Below, one piece after another: positions 1 to 7,718 of a stretch of DNA of 10,630 nucleotides. Each line of letters begins with the position of its first letter. The stretch's first letter is position 1. The DNA is from an uncultured Roseburia sp. (GTDB lineage Bacteria; Bacillota; Clostridia; Lachnospirales; Lachnospiraceae): contig CAMENQ010000054.1 of NCBI GenBank assembly GCA_945928585.1, positions 1 to 10,630 of the forward strand. The letters run 5' to 3'. A program made the position numbers and the translations under genes. A model generated the notes under the pieces. The model saw only the letters and a list, made by a program, of their open reading frames with translations, ran no database searches and had not been told where the DNA came from.

Positions 1-58
1 TAATTAATTATAAAAAACAAAAAGCAAAAAATATAAGAAATGTTGTGGAGGATTAGGT

Positions 59-712
59 ATGGATAAAGTAGTTATGAAAAATATATCAAAACAATATGAG
101 GAAGATTGTCAGATAATAAAGGATTTTAATTATATATTTGAAAAAGGGAAAATGTATGTAATAATGGGGCCGTCAGGAGCAGGTAAAACCACATTGTTAA
201 ATATGCTTGGAACCTTGGAAAATACAGATTCAGGAAGCATTTTGGCAGATGATTTGGATATCACAGGACTTTTAGGGGATGAAAAGGCAGAATTCAGAAT
301 GGAGCATATTGGTTTCGTATTTCAGGCATTTTATCTTAATCCAAGAATAAATGTTTTGGACAATGTCATTGTGCCAATGCTTGTAAATAAAGCCATTCCA
401 AAAAAGGAAAGAAAGAAAATAGCTATGGAAAACTTAAAAGCCTTTGGTATGGACAGGTATTCACACAAAACAGTAAAAAACCTTTCGGGAGGAGAACAGC
501 AGAGAGTAGCTATTGCAAGGGCTATGGCAAATAATCCTGATATTATTTTAGCAGACGAGCCTACGGGAAATTTAGATGAGAAAAACGAAAAAATAGTTTT
601 TGAATATCTTAAAAAGCTGGCGGAAGACGGAAAAATCGTAATAGTAGTGTCCCATAATGATTCCGCGAAAGCTTATGCAGATGAAATTATTATGATGGAT
701 AAGGTAAGCTGA
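59..712 (+). CDS. ABC transporter ATP-binding protein (MacB/LolD-like family)
   Basis: A 217-residue cytoplasmic ATPase that would power a membrane permease by ATP hydrolysis. All nucleotide-binding motifs are visible: Walker A GPSGAGKTT (residues 37-45), Q-loop glutamine (89), signature LSGGEQQRV (142-150), Walker B ILADEP with catalytic Glu167, D-loop NLD (171-173) and switch histidine 199. Length and the SGGEQQRVAIARA signature fit the LolD/MacB/SalX group, whose members usually pair with FtsX-like permeases for export of peptides or lipoproteins or for antibiotic resistance; the substrate cannot be read from the sequence. The start is supported by GGAGG at 47-51, 7 nt before the ATG. No permease follows: the next gene is convergent spoIVA. 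A partner could only lie upstream of the window. Family call is firm, substrate unknown. Confidence 0.93.
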   Translation: MDKVVMKNISKQYEEDCQIIKDFNYIFEKGKMYVIMGPSGAGKTTLLNMLGTLENTDSGSILADDLDITGLLGDEKAEFRMEHIGFVFQAFYLNPRINVLDNVIVPMLVNKAIPKKERKKIAMENLKAFGMDRYSHKTVKNLSGGEQQRVAIARAMANNPDIILADEPTGNLDEKNEKIVFEYLKKLAEDGKIVIVVSHNDSAKAYADEIIMMDKVS

Positions 713-800
713 GATTAGAATAAACAGTTTGATTTTCAGCAAAATAATGATTTGTGCCTATCTGTATTAAAAACACAGTGATTTTAGTTGCCGGGATTTT

Positions 801-820
801 AATGCAGAGAGGCATTTTTT
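801..820 (+). terminator. weak intrinsic terminator candidate after the ABC gene
   Basis: A 5-bp stem AATGC/GCATT (801-805 with 812-816) with a 6-nt loop runs into a T run ending at 820. It is short and AT-rich, so termination here may be inefficient. It lies about 90 nt past the ABC stop codon. Confidence 0.35.
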
Positions 821-840
821 GAAATAACAGGAAATTCCCA

Positions 841-877
841 GCAACAGCATAAAAAAGTGCTGTTGCTTTAGAAATTT
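841..877 (+). repeat. hairpin plus short repeat (copy 1)
   Basis: A perfect 9-bp stem, GCAACAGCA (841-849) with TGCTGTTGC (858-866), encloses an A-rich loop. The right arm begins a 20-nt sequence at 858-877 that recurs at 9925-9944 with one mismatch. The hairpin sits between the two convergent genes and could serve as a second terminator for the ABC transcript, but its tail is only moderately T-rich. Confidence 0.5.
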
Positions 878-887
878 CATATTAAGT

Positions 888-917
888 AAAAAAAGTGCCG
901 CTGTCTGGCGGCACTTT
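888..917 (-). terminator. intrinsic terminator of spoIVA
   Basis: On the minus strand, a perfect 10-bp stem (AAAGTGCCGC/GCGGCACTTT, plus-strand 892-901 with 908-917) with a 6-nt loop is followed by a run of seven T residues. It begins one base beyond the spoIVA stop codon. The same stem sequence is used in the terminator at 9879-9912. Confidence 0.88.
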
Positions 918-918
918 A

Positions 919-2394
919 TTAGATTATTATGCAGATAACGCCACCCTTACTGTCGTTAGTGATTTTTTGTATTGTTTCCTGCATTTTTTGCTGTGTTTCG
1001 TCAGAAAGCTTATCTATTTTATTCTTTATGCCTTCTGTAACAATCTGGTCAATGGTTTTGCCGAAAATATTTGCGTTCCAGATGCCGTCATCACCGGATT
1101 TTGCATTTTCCTTTATAAACGAAATAAGGTCAAGAGCCTGCTCTTCACTTCCTACTATTGGAGCAATTTCAGTCATTACATTTGCTTTAATCATATGTAT
1201 TGAAGGTGCTTCGGCTTTGATTTTTACACCATATTTTGCACCATTTTTAATAACCTCCGGTTCTGCAAGGTTTATTTCAGACCTCTGTGGCATTACAACG
1301 CCATAGCCTTTAGAGTGAACCTGAAACATAGCTTCTTTAACCTTGACATATTCCTCCTTAAGTGCAGAAAGCTCCTTTATTGTATGTATAAGCTCATATT
1401 CGTTGCCGATATTTGTGCCTGTAAGGTCGCTTAATATCTCATAATAATAGCGGTTATCCACATCTATGTAAATATCTGCCGTACCTGTAGAGTAGTCCTT
1501 TGAATTGATTTTAATATTTGTAACGTATGTACAGTCAGTTTCAAAGGAGCGGTTTGTTATCTGGCTCATTCTCCGTAAAACCTTTATTTTTTCTTTTACG
1601 CAGCTTATAATTTCACTTTTCAGCCAGTGGTCATTAGGCAGAATTTCCACCCATTTTGGAATAAAAAAGTTAAGTCTGGTAATAGGAAATTCCAAAAGGC
1701 ATTTTTCAAGTATATTTTTTATATCGTCTTCCTTTAACTGGCTGCAGTTTACGGGAAGGACAGTAACACCATATTTATCGGCAATTTCCTTAGCATATGC
1801 TTTGCACTGGTCACTGTAAGGCTTTGCTGAATTTAAAAGCACCACAAAAGGCTTACCGAGTGACAAAAGCTCTGTTATAGTCCTGTCTTCGGCTTCCAGA
1901 TAGTCTTCTCTGTCAAATTCGCCAAAGCTTCCGTCGGCAGTAATAACCATGCCGATGGTAGAATGGTCGCATATAACCTTTTTTGTACCGATGGATGCAG
2001 CCTGAGTAAATGGTATTTCATAGTCAAACCAAGGCGTTTTTACCATACGCTCCTTGTCCTCCTCTGTATGTCCTACAGCACCCTTTGTCATATAGCCTAC
2101 ACAGTCGATAAGCCTTACTTTAACAGGCGTTTCGTCATCAAGATTAATGACGGCTGCCTCCTTTGGTATAAATTTCGGCTCAGTAGTCATTATGGTCTTT
2201 CCGGCAGAAGACTGTGGCAGCTCGTCATTTGCCCTTTCTCTTTTATGTGCATCTGTTATTGCAGGCAGCACCATTAAATCCATAAATCTTTTTATAAATG
2301 TAGATTTTCCACATCTTACAGGACCAACAACACCTATGTAAATTTCTCCGTCTGTACGTTCCTTTATATCCTTGTATAAATTAAAATCCTCCAT
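919..2394 (-). CDS. spoIVA: stage IV sporulation protein A (spore coat morphogenetic ATPase)
   Basis: A 491-residue protein, essentially the length of Bacillus subtilis SpoIVA (492). In the family it polymerises on the forespore outer membrane in an ATP-dependent manner, forming the platform for spore coat assembly. Visible diagnostic residues: Walker A GPVRCGKST (24-32, Lys30), paired threonines at 70-71 matching the ATP-sensing threonines described in B. subtilis, Walker B/G3-like LIDCVG with Asp97, and the conserved hydrophobic C-terminus GGVICIII, which in B. subtilis contributes to membrane docking with SpoVM. The start is supported by an AGGGAG box a few bases upstream on the minus strand. 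It is monocistronic, divergent from the MutS-like gene and convergent with the ABC gene, and ends in a strong terminator. Mother-cell sigma-E control is expected from the family; a candidate promoter lies at 2474-2501. All key residues are present. Confidence 0.98.
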   Translation of the reverse strand: MEDFNLYKDIKERTDGEIYIGVVGPVRCGKSTFIKRFMDLMVLPAITDAHKRERANDELPQSSAGKTIMTTEPKFIPKEAAVINLDDETPVKVRLIDCVGYMTKGAVGHTEEDKERMVKTPWFDYEIPFTQAASIGTKKVICDHSTIGMVITADGSFGEFDREDYLEAEDRTITELLSLGKPFVVLLNSAKPYSDQCKAYAKEIADKYGVTVLPVNCSQLKEDDIKNILEKCLLEFPITRLNFFIPKWVEILPNDHWLKSEIISCVKEKIKVLRRMSQITNRSFETDCTYVTNIKINSKDYSTGTADIYIDVDNRYYYEILSDLTGTNIGNEYELIHTIKELSALKEEYVKVKEAMFQVHSKGYGVVMPQRSEINLAEPEVIKNGAKYGVKIKAEAPSIHMIKANVMTEIAPIVGSEEQALDLISFIKENAKSGDDGIWNANIFGKTIDQIVTEGIKNKIDKLSDETQQKMQETIQKITNDSKGGVICIII

Positions 2395-2473
2395 ATTGTC
2401 TCCCTTCCAAAGCTGTATATAAAAACTTTAAGCTGCTATGTTCTGCTTAAAAATATGCGGCGTTGGTAAAGAT

Positions 2474-2501
2474 TATGTATGGGAAGTAAAATATTTTATT
2501 A
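2474..2501 (-). promoter_or_regulatory. candidate sigma-E-type promoter for spoIVA
   Basis: On the minus strand, CATACATA (plus-strand 2474-2481) resembles the sigma-E -10 element (CATACA-T), and TAATAAA (2495-2501) lies 13 nt upstream as a partial -35 match. This would give a 5' UTR of roughly 70 nt. The assignment rests on motif likeness and on the known sigma-E dependence of spoIVA in Bacillus. A second candidate closer to the gene has too short a spacer. Confidence 0.38.
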
Positions 2502-2555
2502 AAAACGATAAGAAATCAGAATTGTTCATATGAGAATATTTGGTAAACAAGGATG

Positions 2556-2584
2556 TTGAAATTATAGGATATATATGATATTCT
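2556..2584 (+). promoter_or_regulatory. candidate sigma-A promoter for the MutS-like gene
   Basis: TTGAAA (2556-2561) is followed after 17 nt by TATTCT (2579-2584), a good -35 and a 4/6 -10 match at ideal spacing. Transcription would begin near 2590, about 68 nt ahead of the start codon. The region is very AT-rich, so chance matches are likely. Confidence 0.4.
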
Positions 2585-2605
2585 TTTAATACTCACAAAA
2601 ATCAT

Positions 2606-2621
2606 ATCATTTTAAAGTGAT
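2606..2621. promoter_or_regulatory. operator-like palindrome
   Basis: A 16-bp palindrome ATCATTTTAAAGTGAT with one mismatched symmetric pair lies just downstream of the candidate promoter and 36 bp before the MutS-like start codon. Size and symmetry suit a dimeric repressor site, but no regulator is known from the window and AT-rich DNA makes such sites fairly common by chance. Confidence 0.25.
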
Positions 2622-2657
2622 TTTAATTATTTTGCAGAAGGAGAGTATAGACATAAA

Positions 2658-4358
2658 ATGGACGGAATAAAAGGTTTTTTGATTGTACTTGCCATTATTA
2701 TAGTTTTTTTTGCAGTACAGTCTGTTACATCAAAGCGTGCAAGAGACGAAAGAATGAGAAAATTCTTAGATAAATCCTTTGGAAAAAGACCGGAAAGAGA
2801 ATACAAATACGAGGAATATGAACGCATAAGATTTTACTTTGACAGCGAAGCCTCAAAGAATGGTGAAAATGTAATAGATGACATTACATGGAATGACCTT
2901 TCGATGGACAATATATTTATGCTTATAAACCACACAAATTCATCGGTGGGAGAGGAATACCTGTATAAGTTACTCAGAACAGTTAATTTTAACAGTGATG
3001 AGCTTAAGGAATTTGACGATTTAAGCGAATATTTTCTCAACAATCCCCACATGGCAAAGAACATACAATATCTTTTTATGGAGCTTGGAAGAACACGTTC
3101 TATTTCATTTTTTGACTTTATTCACAGATTAAAGGATGTAAAGAGAAAAAGTAATCTTATACATTATATTTGTATGGCACTTGGGTTTGCAACAATAGGA
3201 ATGTTTTTCGTAAACGCAGCCATAGCAGTATTTACTCTTATAGTGGTATTTTCGTTTAATATATACACATATTACAGGGAAAAAAGCGAAGTTGCAAATT
3301 ACTTTGTCTGCTGTAAATATCTTGAAGGCTTAACGGAAACTGCCTTAAAAGTCGAAAAGATTGATCTTCCTGCCATAGAAACTTATCAGAATAAAATAAA
3401 AGAATTAAGAGGCGAATTAAAGTATTTGAATCATAATATGTATCTTATTTCAGACGGAAATATGGACGGTTCAATAGCAAGTGTTCTGCTGGAATATGTG
3501 AAAATGTTATTTCATATAGACCTTATAAAGTTTAATTCAATCGTGGCAGACACAGTGGATAAGCTTGATGTTATAGATAAGCTCTATGAAACATTAGGAA
3601 GATTAGAGTCAGTGCTGGCTGTGGCTTCTTTTAAGAAACTTCTTATGGATGAATACGGAGTATACACAAAGGCAGATATAAAAAGAAACTCAGATAAGCC
3701 GTTTGTAGAATTTAAAGAGCTTTATCACCCAATGATAGAAGGTGCAGTAAAAAACAGCATGCAAAAAGAACATGCAGTTCTTCTTACCGGCTCCAATGCA
3801 TCAGGAAAATCAACATTTTTAAAGACTGTAGCAATAAATGCCATACTTTCACAGACTATAGGCATAGCATGCGCAGAAAGCTTTAGTATGAATGAAAGCC
3901 TTATATATTCATCCATGGCACTGAGAGATGACCTTGAAAGCAATGAAAGCTACTATATTGTAGAAATCAAGTCATTAAAACGAATTCTTAATAAGGCACA
4001 GACAGGTAAAAAATCCGTAATGTGCTTTATTGACGAGGTACTTCGCGGAACAAACACAGTAGAACGTATAGCTGCCTCAAGCGTTATACTTGAAAAACTG
4101 TCCCATATGAATACCATCTGCTTTGCAGCTACCCATGATATAGAACTTACAAAACTGTTGGAAGCTTCATATAAAAACTATCATTTTGAAGAAGAAGTAG
4201 TGGAGGATGACGTCCTCTTTAACTACCGCTTAAAAACTGGCCCAGCCACTACAAGAAATGCTATCAAGCTGCTAAAAGTAATAGGATATGATGCAGATAT
4301 TATAAATAATGCATCGTCAAGAGCAGAAACCTTTTTTAAAACAGGAAACTGGAACTAA
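2658..4358 (+). CDS. membrane-anchored MutS-family ATPase
   Basis: A 566-residue protein carrying the MutS lever/clamp and ATPase domains but no mismatch-recognition domain I and no C-terminal Smr nuclease, so it is neither classical MutS nor MutS2. Residues 6-23 form one hydrophobic helix, and about 168-206 form a hydrophobic stretch long enough for two more, so the ATPase is probably tethered to the inner membrane face. The C-terminal ATPase has Walker A GSNASGKST (378-386), the MutS-type DDLESNESYY segment (424-433), Walker B CFIDEVLRGTN (Asp459, Glu460) and the ATHD histidine loop (491-494). The start is supported by AAGGAGAG at 2638-2645, 12 nt upstream. It stands alone, divergent from spoIVA. 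Automated annotation usually calls such proteins DNA mismatch repair protein MutS; that function is doubtful here and the true substrate is unknown. Confidence 0.9.
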   Translation: MDGIKGFLIVLAIIIVFFAVQSVTSKRARDERMRKFLDKSFGKRPEREYKYEEYERIRFYFDSEASKNGENVIDDITWNDLSMDNIFMLINHTNSSVGEEYLYKLLRTVNFNSDELKEFDDLSEYFLNNPHMAKNIQYLFMELGRTRSISFFDFIHRLKDVKRKSNLIHYICMALGFATIGMFFVNAAIAVFTLIVVFSFNIYTYYREKSEVANYFVCCKYLEGLTETALKVEKIDLPAIETYQNKIKELRGELKYLNHNMYLISDGNMDGSIASVLLEYVKMLFHIDLIKFNSIVADTVDKLDVIDKLYETLGRLESVLAVASFKKLLMDEYGVYTKADIKRNSDKPFVEFKELYHPMIEGAVKNSMQKEHAVLLTGSNASGKSTFLKTVAINAILSQTIGIACAESFSMNESLIYSSMALRDDLESNESYYIVEIKSLKRILNKAQTGKKSVMCFIDEVLRGTNTVERIAASSVILEKLSHMNTICFAATHDIELTKLLEASYKNYHFEEEVVEDDVLFNYRLKTGPATTRNAIKLLKVIGYDADIINNASSRAETFFKTGNWN

Positions 4359-4401
4359 AGACATCAACCTATTATTCTAAGGTAGGTTTCGCCGACCCCC
4401 A

Positions 4402-4695
4402 GTGACTTAGAGACGGGATTTTATGGTGTGGGGCAGGTGGTGAGTGATTGTGTGATGTGTCCGGAAGCATTGAGGATGCGATTAGAAATTTATTAATATG
4501 CTGTGGCTTTCTTCTTAGCAGAGGCCGTCTGTCTGAGGAAGTGGCTGAGACTTCAGCCACTTCCGAGTTACGGCCGCCGCTTAGAAGAAAGCCACAGCAT
4601 ATTAATAAAATTTCTTATCACATCCGAAGCTTCCGGACACATCACACAACCACTCACCACCTGCCCCGCACCATAAAATCCCGTCTCTAAGTCAC
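4402..4695. repeat. 294-bp long near-perfect inverted repeat (MITE-like element or long hairpin)
   Basis: Almost the whole 497-bp gap between the MutS-like gene and the next ORF is one palindrome. Its ends are GTGACTTAGAGACGGG (from 4402) and the exact complement ending at 4695; the centre lies near 4550 with a 4-nt loop inside GTGGCTGA/TCAGCCAC. The outer 67 bp of the arms differ at only two positions; the middle and inner parts have a few mismatches and single-base indels. RNA from either strand could fold into one rod of about 145 bp. No transposase is present, and no convincing target-site duplication is visible (only ACCC near both ends). The inner part contains a conserved structural core shared with 10330-10377. 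It could be a non-autonomous transposable element, a structured RNA or a transcription barrier. Confidence 0.93.
4523..4575. repeat. conserved internal-loop motif, copy A (tip of the long hairpin)
   Basis: Outer helix GGCCGT/ACGGCC (4523-4528 with 4570-4575), asymmetric internal loop CTGTCTGA (4529-4536) opposite GAGTT (4565-4569), then inner helix GGAAGTGGCT/AGCCACTTCC (4537-4546 with 4555-4564). The same loop, with different but still complementary helices, occurs at 10330-10377. The GA steps on both sides of the loop next to the inner helix could form tandem G-A pairs. Confidence 0.7.
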
Positions 4696-4741
4696 ACCCT
4701 AAGCCACAACACCCTTTTTTGTATAAATTTAACTAAAATTA

Positions 4742-4780
4742 TTGATATAACCAAAAAATTGTGATAACATTATATATAAT
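4742..4780 (+). promoter_or_regulatory. candidate promoter for the small-protein/alaS/GH43 operon
   Basis: A perfect TATAAT lies at 4775-4780 in an AT-rich stretch just after the long hairpin, but no good -35 is found at 16-18 nt. The alternative pair TTGATA (4742-4747) and TAACAT (4765-4770) has the ideal 17-nt spacer with a weaker -10. Either would leave a leader of roughly 70-80 nt. That leader shows a short bulged hairpin (4796-4832) but no T-box sequence, although many Firmicute aminoacyl-tRNA synthetase genes carry one. Confidence 0.4.
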
Positions 4781-4855
4781 GCCATGGCTAAAAGTATGTC
4801 CGCAAATAAGACAAACCTATAGTTTACGGCATGATACTGAAAGGAGAGGTTAGAA

Positions 4856-5026
4856 ATGTTTGCAATGGGATTTTTAGGCAGTATACTTTGGTATAGTGTA
4901 TTGTTTATATTTATGGTAGCTGTAGCAACAGCAGGTATTTTTTTAGGAAAAACACTGAGAGCCAAAAAAGATGCAAAAGATGCACTGGCGGCAGACAGCG
5001 ATCATAAACCAGAAACAAATCAGTAA
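4856..5026 (+). CDS. small single-span membrane protein, function unknown
   Basis: A 56-residue ORF beginning MFAMGFLGSILWYS. Residues about 5-31 form one hydrophobic helix rich in Val, Ala, Phe and Gly; the rest is a charged tail with Lys/Arg-rich KTLRAKKDAKDA followed by an acidic, polar end. The positive charges after the helix suggest the tail faces the cytoplasm. The start is well supported by AAGGAGAGG at 4841-4849, 6 nt upstream of the ATG. The stop is 18 nt before alaS, so the two are almost certainly co-transcribed. No family could be assigned from the sequence. A strong ribosome binding site, clear membrane topology and operon placement argue that it is real despite its size. Confidence 0.78.
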   Translation: MFAMGFLGSILWYSVLFIFMVAVATAGIFLGKTLRAKKDAKDALAADSDHKPETNQ

Positions 5027-5044
5027 CCGGAGGCATATTTAGTT

Positions 5045-7702
5045 ATGAAGAACTATGGAGTAAATGAACTTAGAAGAATGTACCTTGAGTTTTTTGAAAG
5101 CAAGGACCATCTTCGCATGAACAGCTTTTCATTAGTACCGCACAATGACAACAGTTTACTTTTGATAAATGCTGGTATGGCACCACTTAAGCCATATTTT
5201 ACGGGACAGGAGATTCCGCCAAGAAGGAGAGTTACTACCTGTCAGAAGTGTATACGTACAGGAGATATTGAAAACGTAGGAAAAACAGCAAGACATCTTA
5301 CATTTTTTGAGATGCTTGGAAACTTTTCGTTTGGAGATTATTTTAAGCGTGAGGCCATTCAGTGGTCATGGGAATTTCTTACAGAAGTTATAGGCATGGA
5401 CAAGGAAAGACTTTATCCGTCCATATATTTTGAGGATGATGAGGCATTTGACATTTGGAATAAGGAAATAGGAGTTCCGGCAGAAAAGATTACACGCTTC
5501 TACAGAGATGCAGACGGAAAATGTGATAATTTCTGGGAGCACGGTGCAGGTCCATGCGGTCCTTGTTCAGAAATATATTATGACAGAGGCGAAAAGTATG
5601 GCTGTGGAAAGCCTGACTGTAAGGTAGGCTGTGACTGTGACCGTTTTATGGAAGTATGGAATAACGTATTTACCCAGTTTGAAGGTGACGGTAAAGGCGG
5701 CTATACAGAGCTTTCACAGAAAAACATCGATACAGGTATGGGACTTGAGAGACTTGCAGTTGTAGTACAGGATGTAAATTCCGTATTTGATATAGATACC
5801 ATGAAAGCTATTCGTGATAAGGTCTGCGAGATAGCAGGAGTCACATATCAGACAGATGAAAAGAAGGATGTTTCCATAAGACTTATTACAGATCATATAC
5901 GTTCATCCACATTTATGATTTCCGATGGTATTATGCCGTCAAATGAAGGCAGGGGATACGTTTTAAGAAGACTTATAAGACGTGCGGCAAGACACGGAAG
6001 ACTTCTTGGAATACAGGGCAAGTTCCTTGCAAAGCTTTCAGAGACTGTTATAAATGAGTCAAAGGATGGCTATAAGGAATTAGACGAGAAGAAGGATTTT
6101 ATATTCAAAGTTCTTACTGAGGAAGAAAACAAGTTTAATGACACTATTGACCAGGGACTTAATATTCTTTCAGCTATGATGGACGAGATGAACTCTAAGG
6201 GAGAAAAGGTTTTATCGGGTGAAAATGTATTTAAGCTATATGACACATATGGTTTCCCTACAGACCTTACAGAGGAGATACTTGAGGAAAAGGGCTTCTC
6301 CCTTGATATGAACGGTTTTACGGAGTGCATGAATGAACAGAGAGAAAAGGCACGTAAGGCACGTAAGACTACAAACTACATGGGAGCAGATGCTACTGTA
6401 TACGAGCAGATAGATACAGGCTTAACAACAGAGTTTGTTGGTTATGATACTCTTGAGGCTACATCTAAGGTTACAGCCCTTACAACAGACACAGACGTTG
6501 TAGAGGCACTGACTGATGGAGATATTGGTACTATTATAGTAGAGAAGACACCTTTTTATGCTACCATGGGCGGACAGGAAGGTGACAAAGGTATCATAAC
6601 AGCCGGCGATGCTAAATTCCGGGTAGAAGATACCATTAAGCTTTTAGGCGGTAAGGTTGGTCATGTAGGCAGACTTGTAAGCGGTATGATTAAGACAGGT
6701 GATGTTGTTACATTGTCTGTAGATGAAGATACAAGAGCATATACATGTAAAAACCATAGTGCCACACATTTACTTCAGAAGGCGTTAAGAACTGTTCTCG
6801 GTACTCATGTTGAACAGCACGGTTCACTTGTTACAAAGGACAGATTAAGATTTGACTTTTCACATTTCCAGGCTATGACAGAAGATGAGATAAAGGCTGT
6901 AGAGGAAATAGTAAATAAAGAGATAGCAGCAGCTTTAGACGTAGTAACTACCGTCTCTACCGTTGATGAAGCTAAAAAAATGGGAGCTATGGCTTTGTTT
7001 GGTGAAAAGTATGGTGAAAGTGTAAGAGTAGTTTCCATGGGAGATTTCTCCATAGAACTTTGTGGCGGTACTCACGTAAAGAATACAAGCTCTATCGGTA
7101 TGTTTAAGATAGTATCAGAGTCCGGTATAGCAGCAGGTGTACGCCGTATTGAAGCACTTACATCACAGGGTGTGCTTGATTACTTTGCAGGAATCGAAAA
7201 CGAGCTTAACAGTGCGGCAAAGGCAGCCAAAAGCGATACAGCCTCACTTGTAAAGAAGATTGAGTCCATGCAGGAGGAAATTAAAGCCTTAAACAGCGAA
7301 AATGAGAAGCTTAAGAGCAAGCTTGCAAATGCATCTGTTGGCGATGTCATGAAGGATGTTCAGGATGTAAAGGGAATAAAATTCCTTGCCGTAAAGGTAG
7401 AGGGCATTGATATGAATGGCCTTAGAAATCTTGGAGATTCCCTTAAGGACAAGCTTTCAGAGGGCGTTATTGTCATTGCAGGTACAGATGGAAGCGATAA
7501 GGTAAATCTTCTTGCCATGGCAACAGATACAGCTGTAAAAGCAGGCGCACACGCAGGAAACATTATAAAAGCAGCCGCAGCAACAGTAGGCGGAGGCGGA
7601 GGCGGCCGTCCAAATATGGCTCAGGCAGGCGGAAAACAGCCTGAAAATATAGATTTAGCACTGAGTAAAGCAAAAGAAACATTAGAAAATCAGATTAATT
7701 AA
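5045..7702 (+). CDS. alaS: alanyl-tRNA synthetase
   Basis: An 885-residue class II synthetase, full length for the family (876 in E. coli), that charges tRNA-Ala in the cytoplasm. The N-terminal catalytic core includes TFFEMLGNFSFGDYF (86-100) and the glycine-rich DTGMGLERLA (229-238). A cysteine-rich insert (187-198) may bind metal. The editing domain, which hydrolyses Ser- and Gly-tRNA-Ala, has the HSATH zinc motif (571-575) and CGGTH (673-677), giving the usual His/His/Cys/His set. A coiled coil spans about 733-765, and the C-Ala domain has the typical glycine run followed by RPNMAQAGG (854-862). GGAGG at 5029-5033 lies 11 nt before the ATG. It follows the small membrane protein by 18 nt and precedes the GH43 gene by 16 nt with no terminator between. 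No domain is missing. Confidence 0.99.
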   Translation: MKNYGVNELRRMYLEFFESKDHLRMNSFSLVPHNDNSLLLINAGMAPLKPYFTGQEIPPRRRVTTCQKCIRTGDIENVGKTARHLTFFEMLGNFSFGDYFKREAIQWSWEFLTEVIGMDKERLYPSIYFEDDEAFDIWNKEIGVPAEKITRFYRDADGKCDNFWEHGAGPCGPCSEIYYDRGEKYGCGKPDCKVGCDCDRFMEVWNNVFTQFEGDGKGGYTELSQKNIDTGMGLERLAVVVQDVNSVFDIDTMKAIRDKVCEIAGVTYQTDEKKDVSIRLITDHIRSSTFMISDGIMPSNEGRGYVLRRLIRRAARHGRLLGIQGKFLAKLSETVINESKDGYKELDEKKDFIFKVLTEEENKFNDTIDQGLNILSAMMDEMNSKGEKVLSGENVFKLYDTYGFPTDLTEEILEEKGFSLDMNGFTECMNEQREKARKARKTTNYMGADATVYEQIDTGLTTEFVGYDTLEATSKVTALTTDTDVVEALTDGDIGTIIVEKTPFYATMGGQEGDKGIITAGDAKFRVEDTIKLLGGKVGHVGRLVSGMIKTGDVVTLSVDEDTRAYTCKNHSATHLLQKALRTVLGTHVEQHGSLVTKDRLRFDFSHFQAMTEDEIKAVEEIVNKEIAAALDVVTTVSTVDEAKKMGAMALFGEKYGESVRVVSMGDFSIELCGGTHVKNTSSIGMFKIVSESGIAAGVRRIEALTSQGVLDYFAGIENELNSAAKAAKSDTASLVKKIESMQEEIKALNSENEKLKSKLANASVGDVMKDVQDVKGIKFLAVKVEGIDMNGLRNLGDSLKDKLSEGVIVIAGTDGSDKVNLLAMATDTAVKAGAHAGNIIKAAAATVGGGGGGRPNMAQAGGKQPENIDLALSKAKETLENQIN

Positions 7703-7718
7703 AGGGAGGAATTTACGA

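Noticed and set aside
895..1306. Plus-strand frames of 102 and 125 codons over the 3' end of spoIVA
   Set aside because: They lie entirely antisense to a confidently identified gene and have no ribosome binding sites or recognisable domains.
4366..4388. AACCTA/TAGGTT hairpin as a terminator for the MutS-like gene
   Set aside because: The stem is only 6 bp with an 11-nt loop and no T run follows, so termination there is not supported.
4448..4690. Open reading frames of 80 and 62 codons on both strands across the long hairpin
   Set aside because: They exist because the palindrome mirrors itself; their sequences lack ribosome binding sites and any protein-like family features, and the DNA is better explained as structure.
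4781..4855. T-box riboswitch ahead of the alaS operon
   Set aside because: The leader is too short and lacks the conserved T-box sequence and antiterminator; only a weak bulged hairpin is present.
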